A DNA stretch of 64,000 nucleotides from Abditibacteriaceae bacterium (GTDB lineage Bacteria > Armatimonadota > Abditibacteriia > Abditibacteriales > Abditibacteriaceae): positions 107,228 through 171,227 of the forward strand of contig JAFAZH010000056.1 of assembly GCA_019239895.1 (NCBI GenBank), given 5' to 3'. Under the pieces are notes generated by a model that was not told the DNA's origin, ran no database searches, and saw only the letters and a list, made by a program, of their open reading frames with translations. Shown here one piece after another: positions 52,140 to 59,789 of the stretch. The position numbers were made by a program, and so were the translations under genes. Positions within the stretch are counted from its first letter, which is position 1; every line of letters starts with the position of its first letter.

Positions 52140-52242
52140 TGTCATGCTTCACGCAGTGAAGAATCTAGTATCAGTCTCCTGATAGTGTTATCAAAACGTT
52201 GTAACTCCGCAGAGTAGATTCTTCGTTGCGCGAAGCATGACA
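52140..52242. repeat. Palindromic TCATTCTGAG-family element, copy 3 (divergent)
   Basis: The left arm (52140-52167, TGTCATGCTTCACGCAGTGA) and the right arm (52215-52242) are inverted repeats with a few mismatches. It shares GAAGAATCTA and CTCCGCAGAGTAGAT with the copy at 31259-31367. Confidence 0.8.
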
Positions 52243-52298
52243 AACTCTTCTGTTTGCACTCAAGTTTTCTTACTTTGCACTCAATTCTATTAGCTGCT

Positions 52299-54914
52299 TC
52301 AATCATCTTTATCTGGCTTACCCTTACGAATTGTTGCTGGCTTGTTGGCAATTGGTACTGGATGAACTTTATCGTTCTCATCATCTGCATCAGCAGCGTG
52401 CGGTGTCACGAGCGAATGGCCTGAATCAGCGAAAATCGGGCGGTGGACAGTGCCAGGGTAGGGCACCGCTGCGCCTTTGATGCTGTGCCAGAGCACACGA
52501 TTAAGCGTATCTTCATCGGCAACGGTCAGATCATCATAGTCAGTAAAATTTAGAGCCAGCGATTGTTTTGCGCCGTAAGCGAGTGTGGCATTGCGTGCAT
52601 TCATATCAATGCGTTCTGGCACAGCGGTGTAAGGGGTGAAGTCAGCCTGATTGGTAAAGGACTTATAGAGTGGAGTGGAAGCCGCGTCATACTGGCTCAT
52701 AGGCGGCAGACCAAGCATTAACTCCATTGTGCGCAGAAGGGAAGTCGTGGTGTAAAAGGTGTTATCAAGAGTATGACGGCGAATATAAGGTGAAATCACT
52801 AAGGCGGCGGTGCGGTGAGCGTCTACATGATCGGGGCCATTCTGGGCATCGTCTTCGATGATGAAGATGGCCATCTGGTTCCAATATTTGCTGTGCGAGC
52901 AAGCCTCCACAATTTTGCCGACGCCCAGGTCATTGGAGGCGACTTTGGCTTTGGGTGTGAAAGCTCCTGGCTTCGTGCCTTCGGTATGGTTTTCGCCCAG
53001 CGACATCACCATGAAATGGGGCAGAGCATTAATGCGCTCATACTCTCTCAACTCATTGATAAAAACGTCAGCCTTTTCGTAGTCGCGCCCGGTATGCTGC
53101 CGCCACGCTTTGCTGGCGTGGCCTCGTAATCCTGTCATGCCATCAATGCTGGCCAGGGGGCCAGGCGGAGCGTCCGGGCCTACGGCTCCAACTTGCTCGC
53201 CATAAGAGCGATAAGTGACGTTGTGCTTCGCGCAGACATCCCAGATAAAGCCTGCGGGGGGCGTGGCTCCCGCTTCCGAGAGCGGGAAAGCTCCTTTTTT
53301 GCCATAGCTGACCGTCCAATGCCGTTGCACCATATCGGTGACATAAGCGGCAGTGCTCCAGGGGTGCCCGTCGGCGGAAACTTCACCGTTGCAGTAGATA
53401 TTATCGAGGAGAACGAACTGGCGAGCTAACTCATGCTGGTTCGGGGTGACATCTTCGCCAAAGAGCGTCAGGTTAGGGTCGCCATTGCCAAAACGTTGGC
53501 CTTTATCGTCTTTAATGTCCCCATACACCTGGTCGTAAGTGCGGTTTTCCTTGATGATATAGAGAATGTATTTAATGGGCGAAGCGTCACCCACACGCGA
53601 TGGAATAGGATTGGTGCCCGCTGGCGGTGCATTCGCGGCACGCTCCATCAGGGCATCGGTATAAGGCGTATTAGCGTAGACCTGCTTGGTGTAGGTGGAT
53701 AGTTGTGCTTCGTTGGGAATATCTACCGTCGAAATCAGCCCGGTTAGCATTTTTCCGATATATTCAAAACCCGTTGGCACATTCAGGTTTGGCTGAGGTT
53801 TATTCGCCGGGTTGGGGTGCGTGCCGAAGCCTTTACCACTACCGATAAAGAGACGCCTGCCATCGGGTGCGACCCAGATGGCGGTTGGATACCACCCCGT
53901 GGGAATGAAACCCCGGATATGACTCCGGCCCGGTGTTGAGACATCCACCACCGCGACCGCGTTGTTATCCGCATTAGCGACATAAAGCGTCTTCCCATCC
54001 TGAGCTAAGGCTATAGCATCGGGTGTCGCTCCGGCGGGCGAACGGGGCGTCAAGCTGGTCACGATGCGCTCGGTGGATTGGCCCGTGGCTGGATTAAGGA
54101 CGGTGACAGCATCCTCATTGCCACAGGACACAAACATGCGACCATCCCTGGCAAAAAGAAAATCGTTAGGATGGCTGCCCGTCTTTAGCGTGCGGATCAG
54201 TTCCAGGGTTTGGGGATTAAGGGCCGCGATGGTGCCCCTGGCCCATTGCGTGACGTACAGCACAGAATGATCGGGAGCGAAGCGCAGACAGTACGGTCGC
54301 GCTTCTTTTTCTAACTGATGTTTGGTTTTGACAGCGCCATTGGCTAAATTAATTGCATAAACTGTATCGGTAGCGATATTGGCAGCATAGAGGGTGGTGC
54401 CATCTGCGGAAAGGGCTAAACCAGCGACGTAAGCCTGGCCTTTGCCCGGTTCGGTTTTAGCGTCAGCCGCCAGGTCGGGTAGGCTCAGTTCTAACCCGGC
54501 GCGGAATTCACTATTCATGCCCCGTTGGAAAACGTGAACGTATGGCGAGGCACCTCCCGAAACATAAATGGCATTGCCATCATTGGCCCACACCACGCCG
54601 TTCCAACCCCGTCCCAGAGGCAGTGATTGCTTGATTTGGCCAGTAGCAGTATCCACCAGATTCAGACGATGCTCGCCATAACCCACACTGGTCATCGCTA
54701 ATGTTTTGCTGTTGGGGCTTAACGCACAACCCAGGAGCATATCGCTGGTAGTAACATGGCGACCAGCGGGCGTAATCCTCCAGCCATTGTGCAGGCGGAA
54801 ACCATCGCTCTCTGCTCCCGGATGGTTAACCGCGCTGGAGAGGGTTGGCCCAAAAACACTGAGGCAGCCGATAGTGAGACTGGTTGCTAACAACGTGCGC
54901 AAGGATGAAGACAT
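52299..54914 (-). CDS. Secreted bifunctional YncE-like beta-propeller / alkaline-phosphatase-like phosphoesterase
   Basis: The 871-residue protein has a signal peptide (LRTLLATSLTIGCLSVFGPTL), then a YVTN/YncE seven-bladed propeller (about 45-390, 'NVPTG', 'AIALAQDGKTLYVANADN', 'VDVSTPGRS'), and a phosphoesterase domain (about 440-800). The latter has 'YILYIIKENRTYDQVYGD' with the nucleophile-type Thr, 'ASNDLGVGKIVEA', 'FIIEDDAQNGPDHVDAHR' with metal-binding Asp/His residues, and 'LDNIYCNGEVSADGHPWS'. This matches the YncE/alkaline phosphatase bifunctional architecture. It should hydrolyse phosphate esters outside the cytoplasm. Its AGGAG ribosome binding site lies just upstream of the ATG. 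Confidence 0.92.
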   Translation of the reverse strand: MSSSLRTLLATSLTIGCLSVFGPTLSSAVNHPGAESDGFRLHNGWRITPAGRHVTTSDMLLGCALSPNSKTLAMTSVGYGEHRLNLVDTATGQIKQSLPLGRGWNGVVWANDGNAIYVSGGASPYVHVFQRGMNSEFRAGLELSLPDLAADAKTEPGKGQAYVAGLALSADGTTLYAANIATDTVYAINLANGAVKTKHQLEKEARPYCLRFAPDHSVLYVTQWARGTIAALNPQTLELIRTLKTGSHPNDFLFARDGRMFVSCGNEDAVTVLNPATGQSTERIVTSLTPRSPAGATPDAIALAQDGKTLYVANADNNAVAVVDVSTPGRSHIRGFIPTGWYPTAIWVAPDGRRLFIGSGKGFGTHPNPANKPQPNLNVPTGFEYIGKMLTGLISTVDIPNEAQLSTYTKQVYANTPYTDALMERAANAPPAGTNPIPSRVGDASPIKYILYIIKENRTYDQVYGDIKDDKGQRFGNGDPNLTLFGEDVTPNQHELARQFVLLDNIYCNGEVSADGHPWSTAAYVTDMVQRHWTVSYGKKGAFPLSEAGATPPAGFIWDVCAKHNVTYRSYGEQVGAVGPDAPPGPLASIDGMTGLRGHASKAWRQHTGRDYEKADVFINELREYERINALPHFMVMSLGENHTEGTKPGAFTPKAKVASNDLGVGKIVEACSHSKYWNQMAIFIIEDDAQNGPDHVDAHRTAALVISPYIRRHTLDNTFYTTTSLLRTMELMLGLPPMSQYDAASTPLYKSFTNQADFTPYTAVPERIDMNARNATLAYGAKQSLALNFTDYDDLTVADEDTLNRVLWHSIKGAAVPYPGTVHRPIFADSGHSLVTPHAADADDENDKVHPVPIANKPATIRKGKPDKDD

Positions 54915-55072
54915 GAGCTATGTTACTCCTGAAACGATATATAACCGAATGAATATAACCGGAGAGGGTTAGGCCGAGATTAAGAATGTTGTCCCATAGT
55001 GTAGCTGAAAATTAAGCCGCACTGACACCGCTGCCTGTCTGTAGCATAATGCCTATGTTAAAATAACACGCG

Positions 55073-55477
55073 ATGCAAACTTTGCGTTTATCTACCGTTG
55101 AGCGTAGCGCCATGATTAATATCACGGCGGAAGTCACCCGTTTGGTAGCCGAAAGTGGAGTTAAACGGGGCTTGTGCCTGATTCATGCACCCCATACGAC
55201 GGCTGGCATTTCCGTGCAGGAAGGCTATGACCCGGATGTGGTGCGGGATACGCTGACCGCTTTAGAACAGTTAGTGCCACTCAAAGGCGATTATCACCAT
55301 GCGGAGGGCAATTCGGCAGCGCATATCAAGAGTCTGATGACAGGGTGTGGGCAGCTCCTCCCCATTGAATATGGCAAACTACAATTAGGGCGTTGGCAGG
55401 CCATCTTCTTCTGCGAGTATGATGGCCCCCGTGAACGCACCGTATGGGTGCAGATTATTGCGGATAGTGAGAGTTAG
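55073..55477 (+). CDS. yjbQ: YjbQ/UPF0047 family protein
   Basis: The 134-residue protein shows the family pattern: 'MINITAEVTRLV', 'GLCLIHAPHTTAGISVQEGY', 'DYHHAEGNSAAHIKSLMTG', 'GRWQAIFFCEYDGPR' and a final 'WVQII' strand. His residues in HTTAG and HHAEGNS are the likely active or metal-binding sites. E. coli YjbQ has weak thiamine-phosphate synthase activity; the physiological role is not settled. No strong ribosome binding site is seen. A palindromic repeat starts three bases after the stop. Confidence 0.93.
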   Translation: MQTLRLSTVERSAMINITAEVTRLVAESGVKRGLCLIHAPHTTAGISVQEGYDPDVVRDTLTALEQLVPLKGDYHHAEGNSAAHIKSLMTGCGQLLPIEYGKLQLGRWQAIFFCEYDGPRERTVWVQIIADSES

Positions 55478-55479
55478 AC

Positions 55480-55541
55480 GAGGATAGAAGATAGAGGATC
55501 GAGAATAGCAGCGGTAACTTGATCCTCTATCTTCTATCCTC
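55480..55541. repeat. Perfect 21-bp inverted repeat after yjbQ
   Basis: GAGGATAGAAGATAGAGGAT (plus C, 55480-55500) is exactly inverted at 55521-55541 around a 20-base loop. The same purine-rich core occurs inside the palindrome at 56373-56547 and in part at 47741-47865. It may act as a terminator or is a repeat-family member. Confidence 0.85.
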
Positions 55542-55579
55542 AAACTGCTCTGGTTAATAACTTAGTTCAAAGGAGGTTT

Positions 55580-55684
55580 ATGGCTCGGACACGACAGCAG
55601 GAAATCAAGCGTCGCCGCAAGCGCCGCGAAGAGCGTTTGAAGGAACAACGTCACGCCGCTATCAAGGCTGCTAAAAAGCGTTAA
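55580..55684 (+). CDS. 34-residue highly basic protein
   Basis: A perfect AAGGAGG with seven-base spacing precedes ATG 55580. The 34-residue product is almost one charged helix (MARTRQQEIKRRRKRREER then LKEQRHAAIKAAKKR): about half the residues are Arg or Lys. A clear terminator lies 77 bases after the stop (55761-55789), and a palindrome precedes it, so it looks like an independent unit. It could be a ribosome-associated or nucleic-acid-binding protein. No known family was recognised. Confidence 0.7.
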   Translation: MARTRQQEIKRRRKRREERLKEQRHAAIKAAKKR

Positions 55685-55760
55685 GTTCTCTTCTTGACAC
55701 GTAATATGAAAGCTTGCAAGCAAGCTCTCACTGGGGCTTAGAAAACCTCAGTTTTAAGAT

Positions 55761-55789
55761 AAACCGCCCGTAGATTTTGCGGGCGGTTT
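55761..55789 (+). terminator. Intrinsic terminator after the basic mini-protein
   Basis: The 10-bp stem AAACCGCCCG/CGGGCGGTTT closes a nine-base loop (TAGATTTTG) and is followed by CTTGCTGTCT. Confidence 0.85.
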
Positions 55790-55949
55790 CTTGCTGTCTG
55801 GGGCGGCACCTGTAAGCCAATTTTTGCACTTATTTTGGGGTTAAATTAATCACAGATTGGCCCCCTTTTAGGGCACCTGAAGAGCGGTGGAGCGTCTCTA
55901 AAAGTGTCAAGCACAAAGGATATAAGAGCCTTAGAAGGAGAGCTTTGAA

Positions 55950-56330
55950 ATGCGTATTCAATCGGGCGTTTTAGTGTCATTAGGATATGGTAAATATGTG
56001 CGTTCTGATCGCGTCTCGGCAGTCATGCCCATCGAAGAAGAGCGTGGGCCAGGCCGTCGCACTTTTGTCTTCGTTGAGAGCCAGAAGGAGCCTTTAGTGG
56101 CTTCGCGGGCCGAGGATTCCCTGGTGCGTGACCTCGTGCGCGAACCACGCGAAGTGACCCGTGCCCGGCAGCAACAGGAAATCCTGCGTGACCTGCTGGA
56201 AGACCTCAGCACTGTTAACGATACCGCCGCGAAATCGTGCGGGATCGCAGCAGCCTCGACCTCAACATCACCGAGCGTCGCATCCGTGATGCCATTGAGG
56301 AAGCAGCAGATTAAATTAGGTGTCGGTTAG
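55950..56330 (+). CDS. RemA/DUF370-like regulator, apparently frameshifted near the C-terminus
   Basis: The N-terminal part ('VLVSLGYGKYVRSDRVSAVM', 'GRRTFVFVES', 'LVASRAEDSLVRDL') follows the RemA/DUF370 pattern (GFGN-V...RI...GRRTR-V...), a small DNA-binding regulator known to control matrix genes in Bacillus. As annotated it has 126 residues, but from about 56216 the frame turns Ser/Ala-rich (AASTSTSPSVASV). The neighbouring frame reads a coherent charged helix (RYRREIVRDRSSLDLNITER, then RIRDAIEEAAD) ending TAA at 56314. One missing base near 56216-56222 would join them to 121 residues. The alternative is that the Ser-rich tail is real. A terminator follows. Confidence 0.65.
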   Translation: MRIQSGVLVSLGYGKYVRSDRVSAVMPIEEERGPGRRTFVFVESQKEPLVASRAEDSLVRDLVREPREVTRARQQQEILRDLLEDLSTVNDTAAKSCGIAAASTSTSPSVASVMPLRKQQIKLGVG

Positions 56331-56335
56331 TTCTA

Positions 56336-56362
56336 AGCCAGAGCAAGACTATTGCTCTGGCT
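56336..56362 (+). terminator. Intrinsic terminator after the RemA-like gene
   Basis: The 11-bp stem AGCCAGAGCAA/TTGCTCTGGCT with a five-base loop is followed by TTTTGTTTGG, a good U-tract. Confidence 0.92.
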
Positions 56363-56372
56363 TTTTGTTTGG

Positions 56373-56547
56373 TTTTCAACACAAAGGACACAAAGGAGGC
56401 ACAAAGAACACAAAAGATGAGAATAGAAGATGGAGGATCGAGGATAGAGAGGTGCGCTTCTGCTACGATTCTCGATCCTCGATCCTCCATCTTCTATCTT
56501 CAAACTCTGTGTTCTTTGTGCCTCCTTTGTGTCCTTTGTGTTGAAAA
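56373..56547. repeat. 175-bp near-complete palindrome with perfect 40-bp arms
   Basis: The arms 56373-56412 (core AACACAAAGGACACAAAGGA) and 56508-56547 are exactly inverted. A second, imperfect inner palindrome (GAAGATGGAGGATCGAGGAT) is also present. A half copy of the GGGGTGAGGGCCA repeat follows at about 56555-56585. This fills the 397-base gap before the regulator gene, which otherwise shows no gene. Confidence 0.9.
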
Positions 56548-56711
56548 GAAACTGAGCATAGGAGAGGGGCCGGGGGTGAGGGCCAAACCCCCTCAATTTA
56601 AACGATTTATCTTGATTGTGTTACTGCCCTGTTGCGTAGGTGTTACTTTTCTGTTACTACCCCCATTTTGTTTTGACGCGCCCTGGACGTTGGGTTATAA
56701 TCGCCGTGACG

Positions 56712-57395
56712 ATGATAAACGTAGCCTTAGTCTCATCCGACCGAAAGTTCGTCCGCGAGTTGCGATTGCAACTTGTCGGTTGGGGCTATCGGCCCTGGAT
56801 GGCCGACCCTGAAGAACCCGTTGTAGAGCAACTGCAAGAGCGAGGTGCTGACCTGCTCTTGCTGGATTTTACGTCGCCCCCGGTGGACGCTACCTCCACT
56901 GTTCGCTCGCTCAAGGGCAATGTAGAGTTGAAGCATATTCCGGTGGTGGCGATTGTGGATGCGCGGGATGCGGTGACCCTCGACTTTGCGATTGGCCTCG
57001 AAGATTTTCTGGTCAAGAGCGATTCGTTTGAAGAACTCAATACCCGCATTCGTTTTGTGCTCTGGCGTTTAAGCAAGGTGGACTCGAAAGATACCATCAA
57101 GGCCGGGGCCTTGGTGATGAACCTGGGGTCGTATCAAGCCTGGGTGCGCGGTGAGCAATTGGAACTGACTTATAAAGAGTTCGAGTTGCTGCGCTTCTTG
57201 CTAACCCATCGCGGGCGCGTCTTTAGTCGAGATGCTCTGTTGCGCCATGTGTGGGGTGAAGAGTATTTAGGTGGTACGCGCACTGTGGACGTGCATATCC
57301 GGCGTTTGCGCGCTAAGATTGGGCCACAGTTCGATGAACTGATTCAGACGGTGCGCAACGTCGGCTATAAGATGATCGAAGAAAATAAAGGTTAA
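56712..57395 (+). CDS. OmpR-type regulator with degenerate receiver (possible GlnR-like)
   Basis: The ATG at 56712 gives 227 residues. Residues 1-118 form a receiver-like domain: only one acidic residue in the first pocket (Asp10), a candidate phosphorylatable Asp52 in 'LLLLDFTSPP', Lys102, and Val82 in place of the usual Thr/Ser. The C-terminal winged helix (about 135-220) is a typical Trans_reg_C domain ('LTYKEFELLRFLLTHRG', 'VDVHIRRLRAKIG', 'VRNVGYKM'). No sensor kinase lies near. It stands directly upstream of glnB and glnA on the same strand. In actinobacteria and some Chloroflexota an orphan OmpR-type protein, GlnR, controls nitrogen genes with a similarly altered receiver. The nitrogen role is an inference from context. 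Confidence 0.85.
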   Translation: MINVALVSSDRKFVRELRLQLVGWGYRPWMADPEEPVVEQLQERGADLLLLDFTSPPVDATSTVRSLKGNVELKHIPVVAIVDARDAVTLDFAIGLEDFLVKSDSFEELNTRIRFVLWRLSKVDSKDTIKAGALVMNLGSYQAWVRGEQLELTYKEFELLRFLLTHRGRVFSRDALLRHVWGEEYLGGTRTVDVHIRRLRAKIGPQFDELIQTVRNVGYKMIEENKG

Positions 57396-57613
57396 GGCTC
57401 GATTTAAAGAATTTTTGAGAATAGAGTTCTCAAAAAACGCTGAATTGCGCCTATTTAACGAAGATGAAACTTGGGCATTGCGCGATTTTTACCTGTATGT
57501 AACATATCCGAAACATGGCTATTTTAAAATCAGCTACGCTCAAGTCTTATGAGTGCCGTGTTTTCTAAACTAAGGACGGGCGCAACGTTGTTTATATTGA
57601 GGAGTGAAGAGTT

Positions 57614-57952
57614 ATGAAGTTGATTGAAGCCGTCATCCGGCCTCATAAATTACAAGATGTGAAAAGTGCGCTCTCCGATATTGGCGTGGTCGGCATGACG
57701 GTCACGGATGTGCGCGGCTGTGGTCGCCAGAAGGGGCATGTCGAGCGTTATCGTGGCAGCGAATATACCGTGGATTTACTCAGCAAAGTTAAAATCGAAG
57801 TCGCTGTCAAGGAATCGCAGGTGGACGAAGTGATCGAGACGATTGCCAGCGCCGCCCGCACCGGGGAGATTGGCGATGGCAAAATCTTCGTGCGCCCCAT
57901 AGACCAGGTGATACGCGTCCGCACCGGCGACCGTGACGAAGACGCACTTTAG
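57614..57952 (+). CDS. glnB: Nitrogen regulatory protein PII
   Basis: The 112-residue protein is a standard PII: 'MKLIEAVIRPHKLQDVKSAL', 'GMTVTDVRGCGRQKGHVER', the T-loop 'YRGSEYTVDLL' with Tyr51 (the uridylylation site in proteobacteria), and 'GKIFVRPIDQVIRVRTGD' that helps bind ATP. It senses 2-oxoglutarate and ADP/ATP and controls glutamine synthetase or ammonium uptake through protein contacts. The ATG follows GAGGAGTGAAGAG. It lies 218 bases after the OmpR-type regulator gene and 168 bases before glnA. Confidence 0.97.
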   Translation: MKLIEAVIRPHKLQDVKSALSDIGVVGMTVTDVRGCGRQKGHVERYRGSEYTVDLLSKVKIEVAVKESQVDEVIETIASAARTGEIGDGKIFVRPIDQVIRVRTGDRDEDAL

Positions 57953-57954
57953 GG

Positions 57955-58099
57955 ATTTACGATTGCGGATTGCGGATTGCGGATTAATTGTGGTGGTTCA
58001 AACTGACCCACTTAAGCATTTATACCCACAGACTTAGGGCAAGACTAATAGCTTGAGTGGCTTCAATTAATCCGCAATCCGCAATCTGAAATCCGCAAT
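57955..58099. repeat. GATTGCGGATT inverted repeat in the glnB-glnA gap
   Basis: The left part (57955-57990, GATTGCGGATTGCGGATTGC) and the right part (58063-58099, TTAATCCGCAATCCGCAATC) are inverted copies of a GATTGCGG-type array. They would form a long stem within the leader of glnA, ending about 20 bases before its start. Confidence 0.88.
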
Positions 58100-58120
58100 A
58101 AAAATGGGAGAATATAGGTA

Positions 58121-59578
58121 ATGGCAGATCCAAAAGCAACTGCTAAATCAGTTTTAGAACTGATGAAAAAAGAAGGCGCTATCATGGTGGACATTAAGTT
58201 CACCGACCTCTTGGGCGCATGGCAGCACACCACCATTCCGGCGTATAACCTGGATGAAGACGTTTTCGAGGACGGCATTGGTTTTGACGGCAGCAGCATC
58301 AAAGGCTTCCAGACCATTGACCAGAGCGACATGCTGTTAAAGCTCGACCCGACTACGGCCATCATTGATCCGGTGATGCAGACGCCAACCCTCAGCGTCG
58401 TAGCCGATGTTTACGACCCTCTCACGCTTCAGCCTTATTCCCGCGACCCCCGTTATGTCGCCAAGAAAGCCATTACCTACCTGCAAAGCACCGGCATCGC
58501 CGATAAAGCTTTCTTTGGCCCGGAAGCTGAGTTCTTCCTGTTCAGTGGCGTATCGTTTGGCGGGCAGATTGGCGCGGGTGATGGTCATCATGCTCACTAC
58601 CGCGTGGAGAGCGCCGAGGGCGAGTGGAACAACAAGAACGATGTCGTAGATGAGTATGGCATCGCTAACCTGGGCTATCGTCCGCGCAACAAGGGTGGCT
58701 ACTTCCCCGTGCCGCCTTCCGATTCCTTAGTGGAAGTGCGTAACCAGATGGTGCTGACGCTGGAAAAAGCGGGCGTTAAAGTGGATGTGCATCACCATGA
58801 AGTCGCTTCGGGCGGTCAGGGCGAAATTGGCATCACCTTCGACACCCTGGTGGAAATGGCCGACAAGCTCCAATTGCACAAATATATCGTGAAGAACGTG
58901 GCGCGTCAGAACGGCCTGACCGCGACCTTCATGCCCAAGCCCATCTTCGGCGACAACGGCACGGGTATGCACTGCCACCAATCGTTGTGGAAGGGCGACC
59001 AGCCGCTGTTCTTTGATGCCAATGGCTACGCCCAACTCAGCGACACCGCACGTTGGTATATTGGCGGTATCTTGAAGCACGCGCCCGCCCTGTTAGCCTT
59101 TACTAACGCCTCGACCAACTCTTATCACCGTTTGGTGCCCGGCTACGAAGCGCCCATTTACCTGCTCTACTCGCAGCGTAACCGTTCCGCCGCTGTGCGT
59201 ATCCCGCTCTATTCCAAGAGTCCCAAGACCAAGCGCATTGAGTTCCGCACCCCCGACGTAACGGGCAACATCTATCTGAGTCTCGCCGCTCAGTTGATGG
59301 CTGGTCTCGATGGTATCAAGAATAAGATTGATCCAGGCGATCCCTTAGACAAAGACCTGTATGAGTTGGAGCCGGAAGAGAGACATGGCATTCCGACTGT
59401 CCCCGGTTCGCTTGACGAAGTGCTGAGTGCGCTTCAAGCCGACAGCGAATTCTTAATGCAGGGAGATGTCTTCACCAGCGACTTGATTGAGCATTATCTG
59501 GCGCTCAAGCAAGTAGATGTAGATGCCATCCGCTTGCGCCCCCATCCGTGGGAATATTCGATGTATTTCGATGTGTAA
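58121..59578 (+). CDS. glnA: Glutamine synthetase, type I
   Basis: The 485-residue enzyme condenses glutamate and ammonia with ATP to make glutamine. It has the N-terminal beta-grasp signature ('MVDIKFTDLLGAWQHTTIP', 'DGIGFDGSSIKGF'), metal-binding 'FFGPEAEFFLF', 'HHEVASGGQGEIG' and the ATP loop 'TFMPKPIFGDNGTGMHCHQS'. The C-terminus has 'NRSAAVRIPLYSKSPKTKR', 'NIYLSLAAQLMAGLDGI' and 'DKDLYELEPEE', whose Tyr corresponds to the adenylylation site of the beta type. The length and motifs are usual. It follows glnB, separated by an inverted repeat. Confidence 0.98.
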   Translation: MADPKATAKSVLELMKKEGAIMVDIKFTDLLGAWQHTTIPAYNLDEDVFEDGIGFDGSSIKGFQTIDQSDMLLKLDPTTAIIDPVMQTPTLSVVADVYDPLTLQPYSRDPRYVAKKAITYLQSTGIADKAFFGPEAEFFLFSGVSFGGQIGAGDGHHAHYRVESAEGEWNNKNDVVDEYGIANLGYRPRNKGGYFPVPPSDSLVEVRNQMVLTLEKAGVKVDVHHHEVASGGQGEIGITFDTLVEMADKLQLHKYIVKNVARQNGLTATFMPKPIFGDNGTGMHCHQSLWKGDQPLFFDANGYAQLSDTARWYIGGILKHAPALLAFTNASTNSYHRLVPGYEAPIYLLYSQRNRSAAVRIPLYSKSPKTKRIEFRTPDVTGNIYLSLAAQLMAGLDGIKNKIDPGDPLDKDLYELEPEERHGIPTVPGSLDEVLSALQADSEFLMQGDVFTSDLIEHYLALKQVDVDAIRLRPHPWEYSMYFDV

Positions 59579-59603
59579 TAACTATTAGAGTTGAGCCGTG
59601 ATG

Positions 59604-59639
59604 AAAAGAGGATAATCCCAGTTGGGATTATCCTCTTTT
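59604..59639 (+). terminator. Intrinsic terminator after glnA
   Basis: A 17-bp perfect stem (AAAAGAGGATAATCCCA with TGGGATTATCCTCTTTT) with a two-base apex lies 25 bases after the stop, and its right arm ends in TTTT. Confidence 0.93.
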
Positions 59640-59789
59640 CCTGTTCAAGGTTGAGCGATAAGTGTTTGGACAAGTTTATTGCTCAGAGTATTTAAGTAGG
59701 CTAATGTTTGAAGTGTTAGAAATGCAGAAATAATGTACCAGAGTTAGTGTTATTCAATAACAATAAGCATTAAGAATTGATATGTATCA

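Noticed and set aside
56369..56812. 147-codon frame across the 175-bp palindrome
   Set aside because: Its first part is the translation of an inverted repeat and it overlaps the OmpR-type regulator in another frame.
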